This document shows, one piece after another, positions 56,014 through 64,000 of a stretch of DNA of 64,000 nt. The notes beneath the pieces were generated by a model. That model had not been told where the DNA came from. It ran no database searches and saw only the letters and a list, made by a program, of their open reading frames with translations. A program made the translations under genes and the position numbers. The stretch is taken from assembly GCF_018304765.1 (NCBI RefSeq), contig NZ_CP072643.1, forward strand, positions 248,001 to 312,000, read 5' to 3'. Source of the DNA: Chloracidobacterium sp. N (GTDB taxonomy: Bacteria > Acidobacteriota > Blastocatellia > Chloracidobacteriales > Chloracidobacteriaceae). Position 1 is the stretch's first letter. Every line of letters starts with the position of its first letter.

Positions 56014-57297
56014 TTACCGGGAACGTGGCGTCGAAGTCGGGGTAATCCGTGCCAGCGCCAGCTCGGCCGTCTCCCGGACGCTGAAATGCTCGTCCTCGAT
56101 GGCCGCCCGCTCCAGCGTGGGACGCACATCGGCTTCGCCGACGCCCACAAGCAGCCCCAGACCCCGCGCCGCCGCTGCCCGTACACGCCATTCCTTGTCG
56201 TGGGTCGCTTCAACCAGCGGCACGACGGCCTTTGGATGGCGCGTTGCCGCCAGCGCGTGAACGTAGCGCCAGCGCATCGGCAGGGCTGTGTTTTTGAGGT
56301 TGGACGTGAGCATGTCGAGCGACTGCATCTCCACCCGGACCGGCGAGACCGCCGGCATCGTGTCCGGCGGTGGCAGCGAACGAATCGTCCTTTCGCGGAC
56401 AATAGTGAAGCCTTTGAGACTATGCCGGGCGGCAGCGCGCACCAGGGCATTTTCGTCCCGCACGGCCAGACGTTCGAGAATGCGCTGGGCCTGCTGATAC
56501 GGCTCGATGCGCCGCATCTCCATCGTGCCCAACATGGCAATGGCCTGAAAGCGCAGGTTGGGATGCTCTTCTTCCGTCGAGGCCACCAGATTTTCCACCA
56601 GCCGGGCTTCTTCGTCCGGGATGTAACCGAAGCTCGCCAGCGCCAGCATGGCCTCAACCCGGATGCCCATTTCCTTGGCCTTGCGCATCTCGATGAGCAA
56701 GGGCGAGACCGCCCGTTCGTCCACGACGCGGGGTGCGCTGTCGCAAAGCCGCAGATGTGCGCGCCAGACTTCACGGTTGCGCGCCGCCAACAGGGTTTCC
56801 AGCGCCTCCTCACGCCCCAGCCGGACCATCTCTGAAGCCGTCCAGGCGCGAATCGTCCAGTCTTCGTCATCGAGCAGGCGGACGATTTCCGGCAGCGCTG
56901 CAAAATCCCTGAGGCTTACCAGCGCCGAAACCGTCAACCCGCGCACTTCCGTCGAGTCGTCGTGCAGGCGCTCCCGCAGCAGTTCACTGGCCCGTGGATC
57001 ATCGAGTTTGCCCAGCGTATCCACCACGACGGCACGGACTTCCGGCTCCGGGTCCGACAGCCGCCGCAGCAGCGCATCCACGGCCTCCCTGGCTTCCGCT
57101 CCGGTGCGCTCGGACAACTCACCGGCCGCCCGCACCCGGCGTATCGGGCGGGCGTGGTCCAGATTCTCCAGAATCTCGCGCAGAGGGCGCCGGCGCGGTC
57201 GCGCCGCCCGTCGGTAGAGCCACCGCACCGTCAGGACGATAGCCGCCGCCGTGCAAAACGAAGCAAACAGAACCCAGAGGACGGGGAGACCTTTCAT
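56014..57297 (-). CDS. Membrane-anchored HEAT-repeat protein
   Basis: A protein of 427 residues with one N-terminal membrane segment (LPVLWVLFASFCTAAAIVLTVRWLYRR, about 4-30) and then HEAT/PBS-lyase-type repeats such as SDPEPEVRAVVVDTLGKLDDPRASELLRERLHDDSTEVRGLTVSALVSLRD and DKEWRVRAAAARGLGLLVGVGEADVRPTLERAAIEDEHFSVRETAELALARI. Such proteins serve as scaffolds; a partner is not evident. The start at 57297 has a GGAAAAG-like site. Its stop is about 90 bp from the tetR start on the same strand, with the tetR promoter between, so the two are separate units. Confidence 0.8.
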   Translation of the reverse strand: MKGLPVLWVLFASFCTAAAIVLTVRWLYRRAARPRRRPLREILENLDHARPIRRVRAAGELSERTGAEAREAVDALLRRLSDPEPEVRAVVVDTLGKLDDPRASELLRERLHDDSTEVRGLTVSALVSLRDFAALPEIVRLLDDEDWTIRAWTASEMVRLGREEALETLLAARNREVWRAHLRLCDSAPRVVDERAVSPLLIEMRKAKEMGIRVEAMLALASFGYIPDEEARLVENLVASTEEEHPNLRFQAIAMLGTMEMRRIEPYQQAQRILERLAVRDENALVRAAARHSLKGFTIVRERTIRSLPPPDTMPAVSPVRVEMQSLDMLTSNLKNTALPMRWRYVHALAATRHPKAVVPLVEATHDKEWRVRAAAARGLGLLVGVGEADVRPTLERAAIEDEHFSVRETAELALARITPTSTPRSR

Positions 57298-57381
57298 GAT
57301 GCGCTTTTCCTCGCCAGCGATGATGCCAGAGCGACCTGCCTGTGGTCGTGGAAGTGTCTCTAATCTACGATAAAATCGCTG

Positions 57382-57453
57382 TCATTCACAGTGGCCGCGG
57401 CAACATCCACATGTTCCTGTGCCTTCCTGCGCCCCGCCGGGATGTGTCGCCAT
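57382..57453 (-). CDS. Possible cysteine-rich microprotein (23 residues)
   Basis: The frame codes MATHPGG...GTGTCGCCRGHCE, with a CxCCxxxC cluster that could bind metal. AGGTC lies six bases before the ATG, and the DNA upstream is AT-rich and contains a 13-bp tandem repeat (57464-57489, GAATTTTGATTTG twice). The gap between the HEAT-repeat gene and the FGE-like gene holds nothing else that I recognise. The evidence is weak: a short frame and a plausible ribosome site only. Confidence 0.2.
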   Translation of the reverse strand: MATHPGGAQEGTGTCGCCRGHCE

Positions 57454-57565
57454 GGCTTGACCTGAATTTTGATTTGGAATTTTGATTTGGCTTACGGCCA
57501 GAACAACCTCCGCCGCCTCTGGCGACTCTGGCATGATGATGACCTGACATATCCGCAGACCAGCC

Positions 57566-58927
<1,362 letters not shown>

Positions 58928-58936
58928 CGCACTGGC

Positions 58937-59203
58937 TTACCCACTGTCAGTTCCTCCCCGGCCGGCTTTGGGCGCATCTCCGCGAACATCCAGGTGAATG
59001 CGCTTGTGGCGTCCCGTTACGCCGTGCTGGATGGTGATTGCGGACTTGGGACAGTGGAAATGCTCGGCCAGCAACGCAATCAGCTCGGCATTCGCCCGGC
59101 CTTCGTGGGGCGGCGACATGACATAGGCGCGCCAGGTCCCATCAGACAGGCGTTCCAGCCGCCGCTGGCGCGCGTTGGGCTTGACGGTAACTTGCAGTAT
59201 CAT
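58937..59203 (-). CDS. DUF167 (YggU-like) small protein
   Basis: A protein of 88 residues matching the DUF167 family: LQVTVKPNARQ at the start, WRAYVMSPPHEGRANAELIALLAEHF in the centre and VTGRHKRIHLDVRGD. PPxxGxANxxL is the signature segment. The function is unknown; relatives are found across bacteria and eukaryotes. Its start at 59203 lies 106 bp from the divergent aat gene. Confidence 0.9.
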   Translation of the reverse strand: MILQVTVKPNARQRRLERLSDGTWRAYVMSPPHEGRANAELIALLAEHFHCPKSAITIQHGVTGRHKRIHLDVRGDAPKAGRGGTDSG

Positions 59204-59309
59204 CGTTGAACTCCAGCGTCCATTGGCGTCAGTATCAGAATGCCTCTGTCAACCGGACGCCACATATCAGTTATGATTCCCTACCCACGACACAGGTCAG
59301 AAACGCCTC

Positions 59310-60008
59310 ATGCCCATTCTGGAGTTTCCACCGGTTGAAGAAGCCGATGAACATGGACTGCTGGCGGTGGGTGGCGACCTCCATGTGTCCTCCCTGCTGC
59401 TGGCCTACAGCAACGGCATTTTCCCCTGGCCACACGAAGGCTACCCGATGCTCTGGTTTGCGCCGGCAGAACGGGCCATTCTGGATTTTGACGACTTTCA
59501 CATCCCCTCCCGCCTGGCGCGTTACCTGAAGAAGGTCAACTATACCTTCCACATCAACACGGACTTCGCAGCGGTCATCCACGCCTGCCGCACCAGCGTG
59601 CGCAAGCGTCAGCAGGGAACATGGATTACGCCGGAAATCGAAGCCGCCTACACGGCGCTCCACGAAGCCGGCCATGCGCACAGCTTTGAGGCGCGCACCC
59701 CGGATGGAGAACTTGTTGGCGGTATGTATGGCGTCATGATCGGGCGGGCCTTTTCCGGTGAGAGTATGTTCTTCCGCGCACCGCATGCGTCAAAGTTCGT
59801 CATTGTGGAAACCGTCGCCTACTTCCGCCAGCACGGAATGACCTGGTTTGACATCGAAGTGATGACCCCGCACATGGCGCTGTTTGGTGCAAAGGAAGTT
59901 CCACGGGCAACCTTCATGCGGCGGCTCAAACAGTCCATTGCCGAGCCGTCCATCCCGTTGCCGCCACCCAGACGGCGACGCATACCCCATTCAGTCCTGT
60001 TTTCCTGA
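59310..60008 (+). CDS. aat: Leucyl/phenylalanyl-tRNA-protein transferase
   Basis: A protein of 232 residues that adds Leu or Phe to proteins with N-terminal Lys or Arg, making them substrates for ClpS/ClpAP. The signature GLLAVGGDLHVSSLLLAYSNGIFPWP is at about 16-41, and QGTWITPEIEAAYTALHEAGHAHSFE and GGMYGVMIGRAFSGESMFFR follow. It acts in the cytoplasm. The start ATG at 59310 gives the family N-terminus. Its downstream gap to the VWFA gene is about 180 bp without a clear feature, other than short inverted repeats. Confidence 0.95.
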   Translation: MPILEFPPVEEADEHGLLAVGGDLHVSSLLLAYSNGIFPWPHEGYPMLWFAPAERAILDFDDFHIPSRLARYLKKVNYTFHINTDFAAVIHACRTSVRKRQQGTWITPEIEAAYTALHEAGHAHSFEARTPDGELVGGMYGVMIGRAFSGESMFFRAPHASKFVIVETVAYFRQHGMTWFDIEVMTPHMALFGAKEVPRATFMRRLKQSIAEPSIPLPPPRRRRIPHSVLFS

Positions 60009-60189
60009 GCCATCCACCACCACGGCTTCCGGCTTTCCCGGCACAATAAGTGTCACTTCCGGAAGGCGGCCGGAGTTGGTGATCTTTACAACTTGCAAAA
60101 ACTGTAAACCCTGCGCCATACCTTTATGAAAAGGGGACAGGCTTCCATTGCCATGTCCATACCGGATGGTTTTTCGTGGAGGAAGTGGC

Positions 60190-62445
60190 GTGCTGAAAGC
60201 GTCTGGACTGAAATCCGTGCTGTTGACTGCACTTATCACTGGATGGCTTCCCCTGGCGATTCTTGCCCAGAAACCGCCAGCCCCACCGGCCGCCCCCGGC
60301 ACGCCCCCGGCGGATGCCCCCAAGGCAGCGGGGCAGGAACCGGCGCCAGGTCAGGGAGAAGACGAAGAAGACGTTATTACTCTTGGCACGGAGCTGCTTC
60401 AGCTCTACGTCAGTGTCACTGACAAACAGGGCCGCCCGGTCAACAATCTCAAGCGGGAACACTTTGTGCTTCGGGAGGATGGTAAGCCACAGGACATCGC
60501 CTTTTTTTCGGCGGTCGCCAATGGCGTGCTTGCTGATGACCCGGAGGCCAGCACTGAACCGGAAAACCGGTTGCGCCCGCCGGCCGTAACACCGGAAGGG
60601 CGCTACTTTGCGCTCGTTGTGGATGATCTCCACATTGCGCCGGGCAACTTTTTGCCGTTGCGCAACGCCCTGCTCAACTTTGTCGAAAAAAACATCGTGG
60701 AAGGTGATCACCTGCTTGTGTTGTCCACGAGCGGAACCTTGGGCTTTCTCCAGCAGATGACCGACGACAGGCGCATCATGCGGCTCGCCATCGAGCGGCT
60801 GACGCCACGCAATGAGGCCGTTGACCAGGGCAGCTTCGGCTTTGGATTCACCATGACGGACTACGAGGCGTTTCTGGTTGAGCGCAATGACCGTCAGACC
60901 ATTGACTTTCTGACGCAACTGTACATCCGCTCTTCTCCGGGCACCCCGCCAAACCAGGCTGAAACCATCGTGCGCGCTTCGGCGCGCAGCATTGCCCAGC
61001 GGACGGAATACCTGACGACCAGCACCCTTGAGACCATCCGCGCGGCAGCGTTGGCGCTCGGCAACTATCCGGGGCGAAAAACGCTTCTCCTCGCCACGGA
61101 TGGCTTTATCAACGACGAATTCAACCGCAACGGACGCTTTCGCATCCAGCGGGTACTTGACGCCGCAACCCGTGCTGGTGTTACGGTGTACTCCATCCAC
61201 AGCGCCGGTCTGGAAGTCGCGGCGGGCTTTGACGCCAGCCAACCCGGTCGCTTTGATCCGACCGGAATTGGGCTGAGTCTTGCCTCGCAGGCACAACAGG
61301 CCCGCCAGGATGCTTTCCGGGAACTGGCCGCAGCTACCGGTGGGCTGACCTTTGTCAACACGAATGATCTGTCCGGCGCTTTCAGCAAGGCGGTGGCCGA
61401 TGCCTCCACCTACTACGCGCTCGCCTACTACCCGGACAAAAAGCCGGATGGCCGCTTTCACAAAATCGAAGTCAAACTCAACCTCCCTGGAAGCTTCACC
61501 ATCCGCACGCAGCAGGGCTTTTTCTCGCCAAGCGAAAAGTCCATCCAGAAAGCCGCCGGGAAAAAGAAAAAGCAGGACGCCAAGCTCAGCCCTGAAGCCC
61601 TGGCGGCGCGTGAAGTCAAAGCGGCGCTCGGCGCGCCGGTGCCACCGCGCGACATCCCTCTGCGGCTGGCCTCGACCTTCGTTTCCAACGATCTCGAAAC
61701 GAGCTTCTCCCTGGCGTTTCCCCTGAAAGACATTGCCTTCCGGGATGTCAAGGGGCGGAAGTCCAATACCCTGACGATGGGCTTTGTCGTTTTTGACCTC
61801 AACGGCAAGGCGCTGATGGCGCAGGAAGACACTATTGCGTTGAACATCCTGCCGGAGCGGTTGGCGCTGGCGCAGGCCGGGTGGGGATCGCAGACCAAGT
61901 CGCTCAAACTCGCGCCCGGGATGTACAACGTCCGCGCCGCCATCTATGACCCCATCACGGAGCACCGGGGCGCTGTCAACCGGTGGATTGAGATTCCGAA
62001 TGTGTCAAAGGCCGGGATGATGCTTTCCGACATCATCTTTCTGCAGGTTGCCCAACCGACGGCAACCGAGCCGGGCGACTCCCAGCCGGTGGCGGGACAG
62101 GCCCTGCCCCCCAATCTGGCACCCATCAATCAGGCGGTGCGCCGCTATCCGGCCGGGGCGCAACTCGTGTTCGTCGTCACGGCCCACAACGTGCCCAAGG
62201 GAAAACCAACGGCCGGAAAGTCCAATCTGGCCTTTCAGACCCAGATTTTCCGTGACAAGGAAGCCGTTTATGTCAGTCCTCTGCAACGTACACAGTCTCC
62301 GCCCAACGCGGACGGCACCCTGACCTATGCCGGACAGGTCTCCCTTGAAGGGCTGGCCGCTGGTCAATACCGGCTGAAACTGGTAGCGTACGAGGAAACA
62401 ACCAAAAAAACAGCAGTCCAGTCGCAAGACTTCACTATTCACTGA
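60190..62445 (+). CDS. Secreted VWFA-domain protein of the acidobacterial type
   Basis: A protein of 751 residues. A signal peptide (LKASGLKSVLLTALITGWLPLAILAQ) and a Pro/Ala linker lead to ELLQLYVSVTDKQGRPVNNLKREHFVLREDGKPQDIAFF, a segment diagnostic of the VWFA-related domain common in Acidobacteriota. The VWFA fold follows: FALVVDDLHIAPGN replaces the usual DxSxS with D-D, then LLLATDGFINDEF and TVYSIHSAGL, and LAYYPDKKPDGRFHKIEVKLN closes it. A C-terminal beta-rich region runs to the end. The GTG at 60190 is chosen over TTG 60148 and ATG 60166 because GGAGGA (60178-60183) is six bases upstream. Its function is unknown; such proteins are abundant in this phylum. Confidence 0.88.
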   Translation: MLKASGLKSVLLTALITGWLPLAILAQKPPAPPAAPGTPPADAPKAAGQEPAPGQGEDEEDVITLGTELLQLYVSVTDKQGRPVNNLKREHFVLREDGKPQDIAFFSAVANGVLADDPEASTEPENRLRPPAVTPEGRYFALVVDDLHIAPGNFLPLRNALLNFVEKNIVEGDHLLVLSTSGTLGFLQQMTDDRRIMRLAIERLTPRNEAVDQGSFGFGFTMTDYEAFLVERNDRQTIDFLTQLYIRSSPGTPPNQAETIVRASARSIAQRTEYLTTSTLETIRAAALALGNYPGRKTLLLATDGFINDEFNRNGRFRIQRVLDAATRAGVTVYSIHSAGLEVAAGFDASQPGRFDPTGIGLSLASQAQQARQDAFRELAAATGGLTFVNTNDLSGAFSKAVADASTYYALAYYPDKKPDGRFHKIEVKLNLPGSFTIRTQQGFFSPSEKSIQKAAGKKKKQDAKLSPEALAAREVKAALGAPVPPRDIPLRLASTFVSNDLETSFSLAFPLKDIAFRDVKGRKSNTLTMGFVVFDLNGKALMAQEDTIALNILPERLALAQAGWGSQTKSLKLAPGMYNVRAAIYDPITEHRGAVNRWIEIPNVSKAGMMLSDIIFLQVAQPTATEPGDSQPVAGQALPPNLAPINQAVRRYPAGAQLVFVVTAHNVPKGKPTAGKSNLAFQTQIFRDKEAVYVSPLQRTQSPPNADGTLTYAGQVSLEGLAAGQYRLKLVAYEETTKKTAVQSQDFTIH

Positions 62446-62568
62446 GTCGTGGGGGCCGACCGGCTGTGGAGGCCGGCTGTGTCAGGGCAGGGCCTGCGGC
62501 ACATCCACCGGCTGCGCCGCAGGCGTGCGGTTTTCATCGTTTCCCATTCACGAAAGGAGCCTGTATCC

Positions 62569-63495
62569 ATGGGCAAAGTATTCCGGCCATCACTTGCCGT
62601 GCTGTTCACCTGGGCCGTGATCCCGGGGCTGCCGTGGGTGATCACGGCGCAGACGGCAAAGAAAGAGAAACCTCCGGCAGCCGCGTCATCGGCTCCGGCG
62701 GATCCCCTCGTCAACCTGGAACAGCCAAGGACCTCGATACCACCCGAAATGCTTTCGGCTCCGCCTTCCGGGGTTCGCGTCATCCTCAGTCAATTCGCGC
62801 TGGCCCTGGACACACTCCCGCCAACCGAACAGCTTCCGATGTTTTTGGCCGCCCCCAGTCCCTTTCGCTACTGGACGTTTTCCCTCCTCGATCCGAATGT
62901 CCGGCGTCGGTTGCTTGAACTCATGGAAGCCGAGGCCATTCGCCGGTGGCCGGCTCAGGAAAAGGTCATCAGGAGCTTTCTCACCAAGACTCAGGCCGCC
63001 TACGACCGCCAGCGGATGCCGGAAGACACCCCTGAACAGTTCAAACTGAAAAACGAAGTCGGGTTGCGCTACCTTGCCGAACTTTCGCCAGAAGAGAGAG
63101 CCATTGGCCGTCAGATGCACACCTATTTCTTTGGGCCCAGCATTCTTCTCCGCTATCAGGGAAGAGTGTGGATTCGGCCGGAGGCGGTGCCGCAAATCGA
63201 AGCCTTTCTGAAACGTGTTCCCGCACTGCGCGAATACAAAACGGACGAACTCTTTGTCGTATTTTCCGGGAAAACTTCCTCGCCCGTGTTCTTTCAGGAC
63301 TACGAAACCGATGGTCTTTTCGTGGGTGTGCGTGGGCCAACCTGCAACTGCGCCCTGGATGTGGATTGTGTTCCGGGAACTATCTGCCAGACGACCAAGC
63401 CGCCCTATCCGACTGACTTTGGCACTACCTGTCACATGTTTGGCGTACGGCTTCCCTGTTCCGGCTTTTGCACACCGGGGAAGCCGCGCCGCTGA
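62569..63495 (+). CDS. Secreted protein of unknown function with C-terminal cysteine cluster
   Basis: A protein of 308 residues. A signal peptide (FRPSLAVLFTWAVIPGLPWVITAQ) is followed by a helical middle part and a C-terminal segment of about 45 residues with seven Cys (CNCALDVDC, GTICQ, TTCHMF, LPCSGFC). The ATG at 62569 has AAAGGAG 10 bases before it. It follows the VWFA gene by 123 bp on the same strand. I do not recognise the family. The cysteine pattern could be a small disulfide domain or, less likely, a peptide precursor. Confidence 0.7.
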   Translation: MGKVFRPSLAVLFTWAVIPGLPWVITAQTAKKEKPPAAASSAPADPLVNLEQPRTSIPPEMLSAPPSGVRVILSQFALALDTLPPTEQLPMFLAAPSPFRYWTFSLLDPNVRRRLLELMEAEAIRRWPAQEKVIRSFLTKTQAAYDRQRMPEDTPEQFKLKNEVGLRYLAELSPEERAIGRQMHTYFFGPSILLRYQGRVWIRPEAVPQIEAFLKRVPALREYKTDELFVVFSGKTSSPVFFQDYETDGLFVGVRGPTCNCALDVDCVPGTICQTTKPPYPTDFGTTCHMFGVRLPCSGFCTPGKPRR

Positions 63496-63630
63496 TATAC
63501 CCGGAAGGATGCGCCCGGAAGGACGGCTGGATTACGATGACGCCTTGGATCAGCCACGCTTATTCAGCAGCGGCGAAGGGCTGACGATATTCATCGGGTC
63601 TGAGAAAACGACAGGAAGCAAACCTGATGA

Positions 63631-63840
63631 GCCAGGGTTTGCAACCCCAAGGAAATCTCCACGGCAAAGCTGCCACCCGACACGCGCTTGTACCTGACGC
63701 CGCTCCGCCTGCCCTTCGCGGCGCGCGGAGCTTCAGTCCGTTGGTTGTACGCTCAGATCGCTACCGATGGCAGCGAGATCGGTGCGTATCGCTCGTCCTG
63801 CGTAACCGGTAAGGTCTGTGCCAGACCTGATTTCATCTAA
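63631..63840 (+). pseudogene. Possible gene remnant (69 codons without a clear start)
   Basis: One frame without stops reads VCNPKEISTAKLPPDTRLYLTPLRLPFAARG... and ends ARPDFI at TAA 63838-63840. It looks like the end of a real protein, but there is no start codon with a ribosome site, and upstream the open frame lies in another register (DYDDALDQPRLFSSGEGLTIFIGSE at about 63533-63600). It may be a frameshifted small gene. The assignment is weak. Confidence 0.25.
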
Positions 63841-64000
63841 ATTGCGCGGGAGACTCCGCCCTTCAGGGCGGAGAGGGATAGCGCGGCTCCTGTTCCCGCT
63901 TCTTCTTTCACGAAAGCTGTCCGGCTCCACGCATACCCATAACCGTCGGCACGTTGCATCAAGGCACAGAACCGGTGATGGATCCCTTGCACCAGACCGT
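63837..64000 (-). CDS. Partial open frame at the right edge with an IS-end-like hairpin
   Basis: On the minus strand a frame open from the window edge reads GLVQGIHHRFCALMQRADGYGYAW and ends SRAI at TAG (63837-63839). It contains the hairpin CTCCGCCC-TTCA-GGGCGGAG (63854-63873), very like the right-end hairpins of the two tnpB elements in this window. It may be the 3' end of a third IS200/IS605-type element, but no TnpB motif is visible, so the call is tentative. Confidence 0.25.
   Translation of the reverse strand, partial: GLVQGIHHRFCALMQRADGYGYAWSRTAFVKEEAGTGAALSLSALKGGVSRAI

Noticed and set aside
60124-61965. Minus-strand open frame of 613 codons
   Set aside because: It is antisense to the VWFA gene, which has clear domain motifs, a signal peptide and a ribosome site.

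Overview
The window is a G+C-rich bacterial chromosome segment. A secreted VWFA protein of the kind typical of Acidobacteriota (60.2-62.4 kb), the gene mix and the codon use suggest an acidobacterium, perhaps close to Chloracidobacterium. That assignment is an inference; no rRNA or other decisive marker is present.

Layout. 0-8.2 kb is mostly housekeeping: the tail of a helical-repeat protein, an MNT/HEPN toxin-antitoxin pair lying between two copies of the 5' end of rnc, rnc itself, an AsmA-like protein, a methyltransferase, a sugar-nucleotide epimerase, a DsrE-like protein, a diiron ferritin-like protein and a TrpD-family enzyme. 8.3-27.8 kb is a complete Myxan/DevTRS-type class 1 CRISPR-Cas locus: WYL regulator, cas6, cas3, cas8a1, cas7, cas5, a cas4-cas1 fusion, cas2, a leader of about 245 bp, and an array in which I counted 137 full repeats plus one degenerate terminal repeat. 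27.8-34.3 kb is disturbed DNA. It holds a 21-bp perfect hairpin, two 37-bp direct repeats spaced like a one-spacer mini-array, a large propeller/SpoIIE sensor gene broken by a frameshift and by an IS200/IS605-type tnpB-only element, heptamer repeat tracts, and a second tnpB-only element inside one of those tracts.

34.3-41.2 kb carries an anti-sigma-like membrane protein (minus strand), then an XdhC/MocA pair for molybdenum-cofactor maturation, a pseudokinase joined to a beta-helix domain, an SDR oxidoreductase and galactokinase. 41.3-46.9 kb is a heavy-metal RND efflux operon (CzcC-B-A order) whose outer-membrane gene carries a frameshift. 46.9-55.9 kb on the minus strand is a TetR-controlled efflux operon (tetR, membrane fusion protein, HAE1-type RND pump, TolC) followed by a CBS-domain gene. 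It is split by a strikingly AT-rich membrane-protein gene of foreign composition in the opposite orientation. 56-64 kb holds a HEAT-repeat protein, a formylglycine-generating-enzyme-like protein, a DUF167 protein, the aat transferase, the VWFA protein, a secreted cysteine-rich protein, and a degraded right end with a hairpin like those at IS200/IS605 ends.

The strongest points for follow-up are the CRISPR locus (repeated acquisition against the same target family, a Cas3 HD-motif substitution, and odd structures at the trailer end), the two TnpB elements with matching TTAC/TCAA boundaries, the AT-rich gene inside the efflux operon, and the MNT/HEPN pair flanked by rnc duplications.
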